64,000 nucleotides of DNA from Actinomycetota bacterium (lineage in GTDB: Bacteria > Actinomycetota > CADDZG01 > JAHWKV01): positions 394,738 to 458,737 of the forward strand of contig JAUJPC010000003.1 of NCBI GenBank assembly GCA_030447305.1. Reading direction: 5' to 3'. Under the pieces are notes generated by a model. That model saw nothing but the letters and a program-made list of their open reading frames with translations. It made no database searches and was not told the DNA's origin. The translations under genes were made by a program, and so were the position numbers. Position 1 is the first letter of the stretch; every line of letters begins with the position of its first letter. This document shows, in pieces, positions 51,475 through 61,294 of this stretch.

Positions 51475-53433
51475 GTGATAAATCCCATTGCCATCCAGGA
51501 TGTTCGGCCGCGCACGCCCGAAGGTTTTCCGGCCAAGGCTGTGACCGGCGAGTGGGTAAGGGTCTCTGCCGACATCTTTCGAGATGGCCACGATCTTTTG
51601 TTCGCGCGGGTGATCTGGCGTCCAACAGGCGCCGGTGATTGGCGGTCATCTCCGCTGAGCCCACTCCCGAATCACCGGTGGGAGGGAACGATAGTCGGCG
51701 AGGATATCGGCCACCACGAGTACGTCGTGCAGGCGTGGACCGACACCTTCGCCACATGGCGCCGGGACACCTTGGTCAAGCACGCCGCCGGGCAGGACGT
51801 AGGCGTCGAGCTGGAGGAGGGGGCCCTCCTCGTTTCCAGCGCCGCAGCCAAGCTCGAGGGAAGCGCCGCCGCGAAGCAGAAGAAGGCTCTGTGCAGGGAG
51901 GCCGCGGACAGTCTGCGCAACAAAGACCTGCCGGTTGAGACCCGGCTGGCGGCGGTTGAGGTGGACGGTTTGTTGGAGGTGCTGAAGGCGTACCCGGTCC
52001 GGCGCGATCTGAGCTCCTCAGCCATGATGCCGCTGTGGGTTGACCGGCCCCGGGCGCTGTTCAGTTCCTGGTACGAGCTTTTTCCGCGCTCGAACGGCGG
52101 CTTCGAAGGGACCACCAAGCGGCTGGCCGCTCTGTCCGACATGGGTTTCGACGTCGTTTATCTGCCACCGATCCACCCCATCGGAATCACCGACCGAAAG
52201 GGAAAAAACAACACCACCAGCCCCGATGCCGACGATGTGGGGAGCCCGTGGGCCATCGGTTCCAAAGAGGGTGGCCATAAGGCCATTGACCCGAGCCTGG
52301 GAACCTTCGAGGACTTCGCCGCGCTGGTAGAGGAAGCAGGATCATTGGGAATGGAGATCTCTCTGGATTACGCGCTGCAATGTTCGCCGGATCACCCGTG
52401 GGTCACCGAGCATCCCGAATGGTTCCACCACCGGCCCGACGGAACGATCAAGTTTGCCGAGAATCCACCGAAGAAGTACCAGGACATCTATCCCATCAAC
52501 TTCTGGCCGGCGAAGGATGAGGATCGGGCGGCACTTTGGAGCGCATGCTGGGACATCCTGGAGTTTTGGATCGCCCGAGGCATCAGGTTCTTCCGGGTGG
52601 ACAACCCGCACACGAAACCGCTGCCCTTCTGGGCGTGGATCATCCGCGAGGTGCAGACCAAGCATCCGGACGTGCTTTTTCTCGCCGAGGCGTTTACTCA
52701 CCCCAAGATGATGGCTCGCCTGGCCGAGGTCGGTTTTTCGCAGAGCTACACCTATTTCACGTGGCGGGTGGGCAAGCAGGAGCTCCTCGAGTACGCCGTG
52801 GAGGTGGCCCAGGGTCCCGCCGCCGACTACATGCGTCCCAACTTCTGGCCCAACACACCGGACATCCTGAGCGGACCATTGAGGAACGGCGGTCCTGCAG
52901 TGTTCCGGCTCAGGCTTCTGCTGGCGGCGACGATGAGCCCTTCCTACGGCATCTACAGCGGCTACGAGCTGTACGAGAACCAGCCGGCCCGAGACACCGA
53001 CGAGGAGTACCTGAACTCCGAGAAGTACGAGGTGCGTGAGCGCGACTACGACGCTCCCGGCACCCTGGTGCCGTTCATCGCCCGCCTCAACGCCATCCGG
53101 CGAGAGCATCCGGCTCTGCAGCAGCTGCACAACATCGTCGTCCACCCCAACTGGAACCCCAACATCCTGGCCTTTTCTAAGGCATCCGACGACGGAACCG
53201 ATGTCGTCCTCACTGTGGCAAACCTTGATACGGCGGGGCGGCAAGAGACGACCCTGAATCTCGACCTGACGGCGCTGGGGGTTGATTCGTCGAGGGGCTT
53301 TACCGTTCGGGACGAGCTGACCGGCGCGACCTACGACTGGTGGGGTGCCAGCCCATACGTCAGGTTGGAACCGGCGGATCAGCCTGCGCACGTCTTTTCC
53401 GTGATCCAGGGGGTTCAGGGGGTGGCCGATTAG
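51475..53433 (+). CDS. glgE: Alpha-1,4-glucan:maltose-1-phosphate maltosyltransferase GlgE
   Basis: 652 residues from GTG 51475. Residues 1-110 are an N-terminal beta domain. The GH13_3 catalytic barrel follows: DVVYLPPIHPIG, GIRFFRVDNPHTKP (nucleophile Asp), FLAEAFT (acid/base Glu), YFTWR. KNNTTSPDADDVGSPWAIG is GlgE-specific. It elongates glucan using maltose-1-phosphate made by Mak. First in glgE-treS-mak. Confidence 0.96.
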   Translation: MINPIAIQDVRPRTPEGFPAKAVTGEWVRVSADIFRDGHDLLFARVIWRPTGAGDWRSSPLSPLPNHRWEGTIVGEDIGHHEYVVQAWTDTFATWRRDTLVKHAAGQDVGVELEEGALLVSSAAAKLEGSAAAKQKKALCREAADSLRNKDLPVETRLAAVEVDGLLEVLKAYPVRRDLSSSAMMPLWVDRPRALFSSWYELFPRSNGGFEGTTKRLAALSDMGFDVVYLPPIHPIGITDRKGKNNTTSPDADDVGSPWAIGSKEGGHKAIDPSLGTFEDFAALVEEAGSLGMEISLDYALQCSPDHPWVTEHPEWFHHRPDGTIKFAENPPKKYQDIYPINFWPAKDEDRAALWSACWDILEFWIARGIRFFRVDNPHTKPLPFWAWIIREVQTKHPDVLFLAEAFTHPKMMARLAEVGFSQSYTYFTWRVGKQELLEYAVEVAQGPAADYMRPNFWPNTPDILSGPLRNGGPAVFRLRLLLAATMSPSYGIYSGYELYENQPARDTDEEYLNSEKYEVRERDYDAPGTLVPFIARLNAIRREHPALQQLHNIVVHPNWNPNILAFSKASDDGTDVVLTVANLDTAGRQETTLNLDLTALGVDSSRGFTVRDELTGATYDWWGASPYVRLEPADQPAHVFSVIQGVQGVAD

Positions 53434-53521
53434 CTCTACCGATCCGGCGGCACAGGATCGGTTCGATTCGCCCGGTACCGCCGAGATAGCGGGTCCGCTG
53501 CCCAACCTCCACGAGGCTGAG

Positions 53522-55312
53522 GTGGCGGTTCGCGGCGGGGATTTGTCTCCGACCGAGGTTGCATCCAATGCAGCCAGCATGAGCGACATCGAGGTGATGG
53601 CCCCGGGAGCCGAGGTCGAGATCGCCGAGGGGCCGAAGCCGGACAGCCCCCTGGCTGAGACGCCGCAGCCCGAACCCAGTGCGGCCGACCAGCGCTGGTA
53701 TCAGAGAGCGGTGTTCTACGAGGTTCCGATACGGGGCTTCTCCGACGCCAACCACGACGGGAGGGGTGATATCCGCGGCTTGATCAACAAGCTCGACTAT
53801 CTGCAGTGGCTCGGCATCGACTGCATCTGGCTGCTGCCCTTCTACGAGTCACCGCTCAAGGATGGAGGGTACGACATCAGCGACTTCTTCTCCGTTCTTC
53901 CCGAGTACGGAAACCTCGGTGACGTTGTGGAGCTCGTCGAGGAAGTCCACAAACGAGGGATGTACATCATCGCCGACATGGTGATGAACCACACCTCCGA
54001 CCAGCACCCGTGGTTCCAGGAGTCCCGCCGGTCTCAGGACAACCCCAAGGCGGACTGGTATGTGTGGAGTGACGACGACCAGCGCTGGTCGGAAGCCCGG
54101 ATCATCTTTGTGGATACCGAGAAGTCCAACTGGGCGTGGGACCATCCGCGCCAGCAGTACTACTGGCACCGGTTCTTCTCCCATCAGCCGGATCTCAACT
54201 ACCGCAATCCCGAGGTTCGGGAGGCGATGTTGAACGTGGTCCGATTCTGGCTGGACCTCGGACTGGACGGCTTCCGGCTGGATGCCGTTCCCTACCTGTT
54301 TGAGCGGGATGGGACCAACGGCGAGAACCTCCCGGAGACCCACGAGTACCTGAAGGGCCTGCGGGCAACCATAGACGGCGAGTATCCCGGCAAGGTGCTG
54401 CTCGCCGAGGCCAACCAGTGGCCGTCGGACGTGGTCGACTACTTCGGGGAAGGCGACGAGTGCCACATGTGCTTCAACTTCCCCCTGATGCCCCGCATGT
54501 TCATGGCGCTGAGGCGGGAGCAGCGGTACCCGATCACGGAGATCCTGGCGCAGATCCCGTCGATCCCGGATGGGGCCCAGTGGGGGCTTTTCCTGCGAAA
54601 CCACGATGAGCTGACCCTGGAGATGGTCACCGGCGAGGAGCGGGACTACATGTACAACGAATACGCCAAGGACCCGTTGATGAAGCTCAACCTGGGCATT
54701 CGGAGAAGGCTGGCGCCACTGCTCGACAACAACATCGGGTCGGTCCAGCTCTTCCATTCGTTGCTGTTCAGCCTGCCCGGTAGCCCGATCCTCTACTACG
54801 GCGACGAAATTGCGATGGGCGACAACGTCTTTCTGGGAGACCGGGACGGTGTTCGCACCCCCATGCAGTGGACTCCGGACCGCAACGGCGGGTTCAGCTC
54901 GGCCGATTTCGCCCGTCTTTATCTGCCTCCGCTGATGGATCCTGTGTACGGCTATCAGGCGGTCAATGTGGAATCCGAGATGCGGAACCCTAGTTCGTTT
55001 CTACATTGGGTAAGAAGAATGTTAATGGTTCGTAAGCATCACCCCGTCTTCGGTACCGGCTCAATGGAGGTGCTCAGCAACCAGAACCCATCGGTCCTGG
55101 CCTACGTAAGGGAATCGGAGGACGACATCATCCTGTGCGTCAATAACCTCAGCCGCTTTGCGCAGCCGGTCGAGCTCAACCTCGGACGCTTTGAGGGAAA
55201 AACTCCGGTAGAGATGATCGGCAGGGTCCCGTTTCCCAAGATCGGAGAGCTGCCCTACCTGCTGACCCTGGGGGGGCACGGCTTCTACTGGTTCCAGGTG
55301 GTCGGCGCATGA
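53522..55312 (+). CDS. treS: Trehalose synthase TreS
   Basis: 596 residues. The GH13_16 barrel reads WYQRAVFYEVPIRGFSDAN, DGFRLDAVPYLF (Asp nucleophile), LLAEANQWP (Glu) and RNHDELTLEM (Asp). It interconverts trehalose and maltose. About 55 residues of acidic, Pro-rich sequence precede the domain; GTG 53522 has GAGG upstream and ATG 53579 is an alternative. Four-base overlap with mak. In this pathway TreS feeds maltose to Mak. Confidence 0.95.
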   Translation: MAVRGGDLSPTEVASNAASMSDIEVMAPGAEVEIAEGPKPDSPLAETPQPEPSAADQRWYQRAVFYEVPIRGFSDANHDGRGDIRGLINKLDYLQWLGIDCIWLLPFYESPLKDGGYDISDFFSVLPEYGNLGDVVELVEEVHKRGMYIIADMVMNHTSDQHPWFQESRRSQDNPKADWYVWSDDDQRWSEARIIFVDTEKSNWAWDHPRQQYYWHRFFSHQPDLNYRNPEVREAMLNVVRFWLDLGLDGFRLDAVPYLFERDGTNGENLPETHEYLKGLRATIDGEYPGKVLLAEANQWPSDVVDYFGEGDECHMCFNFPLMPRMFMALRREQRYPITEILAQIPSIPDGAQWGLFLRNHDELTLEMVTGEERDYMYNEYAKDPLMKLNLGIRRRLAPLLDNNIGSVQLFHSLLFSLPGSPILYYGDEIAMGDNVFLGDRDGVRTPMQWTPDRNGGFSSADFARLYLPPLMDPVYGYQAVNVESEMRNPSSFLHWVRRMLMVRKHHPVFGTGSMEVLSNQNPSVLAYVRESEDDIILCVNNLSRFAQPVELNLGRFEGKTPVEMIGRVPFPKIGELPYLLTLGGHGFYWFQVVGA

Positions 55313-56634
55313 GGGAGATCAAGCCGGAGCTCCTCGTCGAAGCGCTCGAGCGCTTCCTACCCCATCAGCGCTGGTTCGGCGGCAAGGGCCACGAGATCAC
55401 GCAGATCCTTCCCGACAAGGTGCAGGTGCTGGAGTCGGAGTGGCCGGCGCTGGTACGGGTGGAGGCGGAGGTCCGGGCGGTCGGCATTGCGCCGGAGCGG
55501 TACAACGTGCTCATCGGGCTGCGGCCGACCGACTGGACACTGACCTTCCTCGAGGGCAACTCCGAGGCGCTGATGGGCGAGCTGGCCACCGACGAAGGGC
55601 CGGCCTGGGGCTACGAGGCGGTGCGGGACTCGCAGCTGGTGCTGAAGCTCTTCCGTACGCTGTTCCCCCATATCCTCAATCCGGTGCGGGTGAGGCCGAT
55701 CACCGCCGAGATGTCCAACACGATGCTCATCTACGACGACCAGCTTGTGTTCAAGATCTTCCGTGCCCTGTCCGAGAAGGTGAACCTCGATCTGGAGATC
55801 ACCGAGGCCCTCGGAAGGGTCGGGTTTCCGCACGTGGCGGCTCCGCTCGGCGTCTGGAGGCATGAGGGCACCGACCTGGGAATGGTTCAGCCTTACCTCG
55901 CCGGTGGAGTGGAGGGCTGGGCCATGGCGCTCACCTCGCTGCGCGACATGTTCGGCAGCCGCGCCGACCCGTGGGTATCGGGAGGCGATTTTGCCGCCGA
56001 GGCCTACCGCCTCGGGACCACCACGGGAAAGCTTCACGCGGCTCTGGGTGAAGCGTTCGGAATCTTCCCCGGAGATTCACCGGAGTGGGCTGAAGCCATG
56101 GAGGGACAGCTCAGCAGGATCCAACATCCCCACCTGGATAAAGCGTCCGCCCGGCGAATATTTCAGCGCCTGGCCGCCCTGGAGGACGCCGGGCCCAGCA
56201 TCCGGGTACACGGCGATATGCACCTCGGCCAGGTAATGCGCACCGACACCGGATGGTACGTGCTGGACTTCGGTGGTGAGCCGTCGCGGCCGGTGGAGGA
56301 GCGGCGGATGCCCACATCGCCGATGAAGGACGTCGCCGGGATGCTCAGATCTTTGCACTACGCCACCTGGACCGCAGCCGCCGAGCAGGAAGACGTGGAG
56401 GTGACGGCCGAGCTAGCTATGGAGTGGGAGCAGCGCAACCGCGGTGCCTTCGTCGACGGGTATCTGGAGGCGGCCAACCGCATGGGCGGCCTGCTGCCGG
56501 AGGACCAGGACAACTTCGGCCTGGTTTTGAAGGCCTTCGAGCTGGACCGAGGCATCTATGAAATTGGCTACGAGCTGGCCCACCGCCCGGAATGGGTGAA
56601 GATTCCGATGGCGGCCATCCACAGCCTCTACTAG
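55309..56634 (+). CDS. mak: Maltokinase Mak
   Basis: 441 residues. The N-terminal cap FLPHQRWFGGKG is characteristic. The kinase core shows NTMLIYDDQLVFKIFR (Lys for ATP), IRVHGDMHLGQVM (catalytic loop) and VLDFGGEP (metal Asp). It phosphorylates maltose to maltose-1-phosphate for GlgE. Coupled to treS by an ATGA overlap. Together the three genes convert trehalose to alpha-glucan. No branching enzyme gene is in the window. Confidence 0.94.
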   Translation: MREIKPELLVEALERFLPHQRWFGGKGHEITQILPDKVQVLESEWPALVRVEAEVRAVGIAPERYNVLIGLRPTDWTLTFLEGNSEALMGELATDEGPAWGYEAVRDSQLVLKLFRTLFPHILNPVRVRPITAEMSNTMLIYDDQLVFKIFRALSEKVNLDLEITEALGRVGFPHVAAPLGVWRHEGTDLGMVQPYLAGGVEGWAMALTSLRDMFGSRADPWVSGGDFAAEAYRLGTTTGKLHAALGEAFGIFPGDSPEWAEAMEGQLSRIQHPHLDKASARRIFQRLAALEDAGPSIRVHGDMHLGQVMRTDTGWYVLDFGGEPSRPVEERRMPTSPMKDVAGMLRSLHYATWTAAAEQEDVEVTAELAMEWEQRNRGAFVDGYLEAANRMGGLLPEDQDNFGLVLKAFELDRGIYEIGYELAHRPEWVKIPMAAIHSLY

Positions 56635-56655
56635 GGCCATGCCCAACCCTGCCGG

Positions 56656-57657
56656 GTGACGGCTCCCCCGGAGATCCTGGAGCTGGCGGGTCACGAGGTG
56701 AAGGTCACGAACCCCGGAAAGACCTTTTTTCCGCAGATCGGCGTCACGAAGCTGGATCTCGTCAAGTACTACCTGTCGGTCGCGCCGGGGGCGATCCGGG
56801 GGGTATACGACCGGCCGACCTCCCTAAAGCGCTTTCCCAACGGGGCCGACGGCGACTTCTTCTTTCAAAAACGGGTTCCCACCCCCCGGCCCGAGTGGAT
56901 CCAGACCGCCATCGTGCGCTTCCCGAGCGGCAGGTCGGCCGAGTTCCTGACGATCGTCGACGAGGCTCATCTCGCCTGGGCCATCAACCTGGGCTGTATC
57001 GACCTGAATCCGTGGCCCGTGCGGAGGACCGACCTGGACCGGCCCGACGAGCTGCGGGTGGACATCGACCCGACCGAGGGGATCCCTTTCGAGCACGTCC
57101 GTGAGGTTTCGATGGTGGTCAAGGAGGTGCTGAAGGAGCACGGGCTGACCGGTTACCCGAAGACCTCCGGGTCTCGGGGAATCCATATCAACGTCCGGAT
57201 CGAGCCCCGGTGGGATTTCACCGAGGTGCGAAGGGCGGCTCTGGCGCTGGCCCGGGAGGTGGAGCGCCGGGACCCGTTGGCCACCACCGCCTGGTGGAAG
57301 GAGAACCGGCACGGAGTCTTCCTGGACTACAACCAGAACGCCCGGGATCGGACGGTGGCGTCGGCCTACTCGGTGCGTCCGACGCCTGACGGGAGGGTAT
57401 CCACACCATTGGAGTGGGAAGAGGTCCCCGATGTGGAACTGGGGGACTGGACGATCGCCACCGTTCCCGGACGCTTTGCCGGGAAGGATCCGGATGCCGG
57501 CATTGACCGTGCGGCCGGCAGCCTCGAGTCGCTCCTGGACCTGGCGAGGGAGGATGAGAAGCAAGGCACCGAGGACGCCCCCTGGCCGCCGAACTTCCCG
57601 AAGATGCCGGGCGAGCCGAAGCGAGTGCAGCCGAGCAAGGCCAAAACAGAACCCTAG
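56656..57657 (+). CDS. LigD-type polymerase/primase domain protein (NHEJ)
   Basis: 333 residues, a free-standing PolDom. VTNPGKTFFPQIGVTK opens the domain. LRVDIDPTEG gives the catalytic Asp pair and GYPKTSGSRGIHI the nucleotide-binding SGSRG with His. It fills or extends ends during non-homologous end joining. The ligase partner is separate at 60242. No Ku gene occurs between or beside them. Starts at GTG 56656, 21 nt after mak. Confidence 0.92.
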   Translation: MTAPPEILELAGHEVKVTNPGKTFFPQIGVTKLDLVKYYLSVAPGAIRGVYDRPTSLKRFPNGADGDFFFQKRVPTPRPEWIQTAIVRFPSGRSAEFLTIVDEAHLAWAINLGCIDLNPWPVRRTDLDRPDELRVDIDPTEGIPFEHVREVSMVVKEVLKEHGLTGYPKTSGSRGIHINVRIEPRWDFTEVRRAALALAREVERRDPLATTAWWKENRHGVFLDYNQNARDRTVASAYSVRPTPDGRVSTPLEWEEVPDVELGDWTIATVPGRFAGKDPDAGIDRAAGSLESLLDLAREDEKQGTEDAPWPPNFPKMPGEPKRVQPSKAKTEP

Positions 57658-57729
57658 AGCTGGAGGGTTCATTCCTCCTCCCCCCATATTCCTCTGGACC
57701 CCTTAGTTCGCCGGGACTAGCATGGCCGG

Positions 57730-58461
57730 ATGAGCTCGGAGCCTCTTGACGCGTTCGTTCCGGGGATGCCCTCGTCCTCGCCGAGTCTGGATTACGAGGA
57801 CGCGTTCGCTTACCTGTTTCGCCGCCCCGGCGGGTGGAAAGCTCTGATCCTCGGCGGAATCCTGCTTCTCTTCTCCTGGCTCATCCTTCCGCTGCTGGTT
57901 GTGATCGGCTATGGCGCGGCGCTGGGCCGTACGGTCGCCGCGGGAGATCGGGAGCTGCCTGCATTCCAGCTGGGAATGGCCGCCGACGGCCTGAGGGCGG
58001 TGGTCATCATGATTGGCTACCTGGTTCCCATTGTCCTGGTCTACATCGTTGCGGTTGTCCCCTTGATCGTGGCCGGGGAAACCGGGAATGAACCGGCCTC
58101 TGGTTTGGTGTTCTTCGGTAGTTTCGGCATCTTATTTCTGCTCATGCTTTACGGCCTGGGCCTCGCCGTCCTCCAGCCGGCCATCTTCGCGGTATTCATC
58201 AGCGAGGGCTCCGTCGGCGCCTGTTTCAGCCCTCGGCGGTTAAAGGCGGTCATCAAGTACTGGAGAGGCACCTACGTCGGGGCGGCGGCGATCATCTTCG
58301 GTATCAGCCAGCTCGTTGGCTTTGGGTTCATCCTGTTCATCATCGGCATTGCCTTCGCCTACTTTTACTTCATGGCTTTTACTGCCCACGTGTCCGGGCA
58401 GCTTGCCCGGCCGCTGCTCCAGGCGATCGAGACGCCGGCTTCCACACTGGTCACCGGCTGA
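57730..58461 (+). CDS. DUF4013-type membrane protein
   Basis: 243 residues, about five or six helices. LDYEDAFAYLFRRPGGWKAL and the polar loop GRTVAAGDRELPAF are typical DUF4013 segments. Role unknown. A 72-nt gap after the polymerase gene holds GGAGG/CCTCC arms (about 57664-57680) that could act as a weak terminator. Confidence 0.75.
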   Translation: MSSEPLDAFVPGMPSSSPSLDYEDAFAYLFRRPGGWKALILGGILLLFSWLILPLLVVIGYGAALGRTVAAGDRELPAFQLGMAADGLRAVVIMIGYLVPIVLVYIVAVVPLIVAGETGNEPASGLVFFGSFGILFLLMLYGLGLAVLQPAIFAVFISEGSVGACFSPRRLKAVIKYWRGTYVGAAAIIFGISQLVGFGFILFIIGIAFAYFYFMAFTAHVSGQLARPLLQAIETPASTLVTG

Positions 58462-58547
58462 TCCCGAGCGGCGCCGATGTGCGCCTCGATGTCACGTTCT
58501 TGCCGGCTGTTCCGTCTTCCCACCGACATTGGGGAAGGGAGCACCAG

Positions 58548-59336
58548 ATGATCGTCGCAGTTGTCGGAGGTACCGGCACGATAGGCCGGGTGGTGGTTGA
58601 GAACTTGGAGCGCCGCGGCCACCACCCAAGAGTCTTGAGCAGGCGGCCGCCCGAGCACAGCGACCGAACGCATCACCGAGTCGATCTCACGACGGGAGAC
58701 GGTCTGGAAGAGGCGCTGACCGGCGTCGAGACCGTGGTTGACGCATCCAACCCCGGCTCGCCAACAAAGGACGCGGCAGCCGCCGTGCTGCTTGAGGGCA
58801 CGCAGCGCTTGCTGGCTGCTGAAACTTCAACGGGCGTATCGCGCCACGTCCTTATGTCGATAGTGGGTGCGGAAGCCATTCCTTTCCCCTACCATCGGTT
58901 CAAGGTACAACAGGAAGCCCTGGTGGCGCGATCGGGTTTGGGCTGGTCGATTGTCAGGGCAACCCAGTTCCATCAGCTGATCGACTTTCTCTTCCGGTCG
59001 ACATCCAGGTGGGGCCTTCTGCCGAAGGCGGGAATTCCACTGCAGCCGGTGGATCCCCGAGACGTGGCTCCGGTGGTGTCGTCGGCAGTTGAGAATGGCT
59101 CCAGCGGCCAACGCCTGCAGATTGTGGGTCCCCAAACCCTGGGCCTGGCGGAGCTGGCGGAGATGTGGCGGCTGCGAAACCGGTCGCTCGCGCTTCCGCT
59201 TCCGATCCCGTTGTTCGGCGACTTCGGACGGGCCCTTAAAAGCGGCGAGTTGACCAACACGGCGGCGCCGAAGGGCCTTATCACGTTCTCGGACTGGCTG
59301 GACGAGCACATTCCCTCGGAGCTTGCCCCGGCATGA
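58548..59336 (+). CDS. NAD(P)-binding atypical SDR (NmrA/epimerase-like)
   Basis: 262 residues from ATG 58548 (GGGAAGGGAG upstream). MIVAVVGGTGTIGR is the GxxGxxG dinucleotide motif. HVLMSIVGAEAIPFPYHRFK contains the family Tyr-x-x-x-Lys-like site (YHRFK). Substrate unknown. It overlaps the ECF41-type sigma factor gene by 4 nt. Oxidoreductases or epimerases of this kind are the usual companions, and likely targets, of ECF41 sigma factors. Confidence 0.85.
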   Translation: MIVAVVGGTGTIGRVVVENLERRGHHPRVLSRRPPEHSDRTHHRVDLTTGDGLEEALTGVETVVDASNPGSPTKDAAAAVLLEGTQRLLAAETSTGVSRHVLMSIVGAEAIPFPYHRFKVQQEALVARSGLGWSIVRATQFHQLIDFLFRSTSRWGLLPKAGIPLQPVDPRDVAPVVSSAVENGSSGQRLQIVGPQTLGLAELAEMWRLRNRSLALPLPIPLFGDFGRALKSGELTNTAAPKGLITFSDWLDEHIPSELAPA

Positions 59337-60208
59337 GCCGTACCGGCGACCACGCGGCCTTCTTCGAGGGTTTGCGTCCTTATCTGCTGCGGGTTGCCTA
59401 CACGCAGACCGGCAGTGTCGCCGACTCCGAGGACGTCGTTCAGGAGGCGTGGTTGCGGTATGACCGTGTCGATCGCAGCGGGATCGAGAATCCAAAGGCG
59501 TGGCTTACGACGGTGGTGACGCGGCTGGCCCTGGACTCGCTCGGATCGGCACACTCCAGACGGGAAAGCTACGTGGGAGAGTGGCTTCCCGAGCCACTGG
59601 TGACCACCGCACCGAGCAGCGACCCGGCGGAGAGGGTAACTCTGGACGAGTCGGTGAGCATGGCATTGATGGTGCTGCTGGAGTCTGTTTCGCCGGCGGA
59701 GCGGTGCGCCTTCGTTTTGCACGACATATTCGGATTTCGGTTCGAAGAGGTCTCGAGGGTGGTGGGAAGGACTCCTGAGGCGGTAAGGCAGCTTGCCTCC
59801 AGGGCCCGCCGGCACGTTGAGGCGGGCCGCCCCCGCTTCCCGCCCACTCCGCAGGAGCACTACCGCGTCGTGGAAGCCTTTCGACAGGCCACGCACGCGG
59901 GCGACGTCGAGGCGTTGATCAAGCTGCTCGACCCGCGGGTGAGGGTACGGGCCGACGGAGGCGGCGTGGTCCCGTCGATCAGGCGGGCCATTGTGGGGGC
60001 GCCCCGGGCGGCCCAGGTGCTCAATGCCCTGGCCCGGCGCTTCCCCGACCGGGAGGAGCTTCCCGTGGAGATCAACGGCGCGCTGGGCCTGGTGGTTCGA
60101 GTCGGGGACCAGCTGAGCGTGATGTCGTTCACCATCCACAGCGGCCTCATCACCGAGGTGGACATATTCCGGAACCCGCACAAGCTCGCCCACGTCGACA
60201 TTCCCTGA
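59333..60208 (+). CDS. ECF41-family RNA polymerase sigma factor (SigJ-like)
   Basis: 291 residues. Sigma region 2 spans about 10-75 (DSEDVVQEAWLRYD) and region 4 about 105-160. A C-terminal SnoaL-like domain (about 170-291) replaces an anti-sigma factor. The group's signature patches are present: WLPEP in the linker, RADGGG in the extension, NPHKL near the end. It probably regulates its own operon with the SDR gene in response to an unknown ligand. Confidence 0.92.
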   Translation: MSRTGDHAAFFEGLRPYLLRVAYTQTGSVADSEDVVQEAWLRYDRVDRSGIENPKAWLTTVVTRLALDSLGSAHSRRESYVGEWLPEPLVTTAPSSDPAERVTLDESVSMALMVLLESVSPAERCAFVLHDIFGFRFEEVSRVVGRTPEAVRQLASRARRHVEAGRPRFPPTPQEHYRVVEAFRQATHAGDVEALIKLLDPRVRVRADGGGVVPSIRRAIVGAPRAAQVLNALARRFPDREELPVEINGALGLVVRVGDQLSVMSFTIHSGLITEVDIFRNPHKLAHVDIP

Positions 60209-60241
60209 CGTTGCAGCGGCACCGCGGGCAGAATAAGGCTC

Positions 60242-61294
60242 ATGGATCTTCCTGTTCAGCCTCCGGTCAAGCCCATGCTGGCGAAGTCGATTGCCGAGAT
60301 ACCGGAGGGGATGCTCTATGAGCCCAAGTTCGACGGATTCCGCTGCATCGTGTTCCGGGACGGCGACGAGGTGGAGCTAGGAAGCCGCAACGAGCGCCCG
60401 CTCACCCGCTACTTTCCGGATGTTGTGCAGGCGGTGAAGCAACAACTGCCGCAACGTTGCGTAATCGACGGCGAGGTGGTGGTGGCCCTGGGAGGCGGCC
60501 TGGACTTCGAGGCCCTGCAGCAGCGGATTCACCCGGCGGAGTCCCGGATCAACATGCTGGCAAAGACCACTCCGGCGGCGTTCATCGCATTTGATCTGCT
60601 TGCCCTGGGGGAGCAGTCCTACCTGGACGCGCCGTTCGCCGAGCGGCGGGCGGCTCTGGAGGAGGCCCTGGCCCCCAGTGGTGCTCCCGTCTTCCTCACT
60701 CCCGCGACCGACTCCCTGGAGCTGGCGCGGGAGTGGTTTCAGGCGTTCGAGGGAGCCGGTCTGGACGGCGTCATCGCCAAGCCGACCGGCATCCCGTACG
60801 CTCCGGACAAGCGGATCATGTTCAAGATCAAGCATCAGCGGACAGCCGACTGCGTGGTGGCCGGCTTTCGATGGCACAAGAGCGGCCCGGTGGTCGGATC
60901 CTTGCTCCTCGGCCTGTACGACGACAAGGGAGACCTGCACCACGTCGGGGTTGCCGCTGCCTTCTCCATGGCCGAGCGAAAGCGACTTCTGGACGATCTG
61001 GAAGCCTATCGGCGGGAAGCGGATCAGAACCATCCCTGGCACGACTGGTCCGATCTGGACCGTATCCCCGGCGGCGCGGGGAACCGGTGGAATGCCCACA
61101 AGGACATGTCATGGGAGCCGCTTCGGCCCGAGCTGGTGGTCGAGGTGGGGTACGACCACATGGAGGGCACCCGGTTCCGGCATGTCGCCCAGTTCAAGCG
61201 CTGGCGCACCGACCGCATTCCTCGGTCGTGCACCTTCGCGCAGCTCGAAGTCCCGGCCACGTATAACCTGGCTAACGTGCTTTCCGGCCGGTGA
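60242..61294 (+). CDS. ATP-dependent DNA ligase (LigC/LigD ligase type)
   Basis: 350 residues. Motif I EPKFDGFR carries the adenylated Lys. ELGSRN, VIDGEVVV, FIAFDLLAL, GLDGVIAKP and MFKIKHQR are motifs Ia-V, and the C-terminal OB domain ends HVAQFKRWR. It seals nicks or double-strand breaks, probably with the PolDom protein 2.6 kb upstream. It is a stand-alone ligase without nuclease or polymerase domains. Confidence 0.93.
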   Translation: MDLPVQPPVKPMLAKSIAEIPEGMLYEPKFDGFRCIVFRDGDEVELGSRNERPLTRYFPDVVQAVKQQLPQRCVIDGEVVVALGGGLDFEALQQRIHPAESRINMLAKTTPAAFIAFDLLALGEQSYLDAPFAERRAALEEALAPSGAPVFLTPATDSLELAREWFQAFEGAGLDGVIAKPTGIPYAPDKRIMFKIKHQRTADCVVAGFRWHKSGPVVGSLLLGLYDDKGDLHHVGVAAAFSMAERKRLLDDLEAYRREADQNHPWHDWSDLDRIPGGAGNRWNAHKDMSWEPLRPELVVEVGYDHMEGTRFRHVAQFKRWRTDRIPRSCTFAQLEVPATYNLANVLSGR

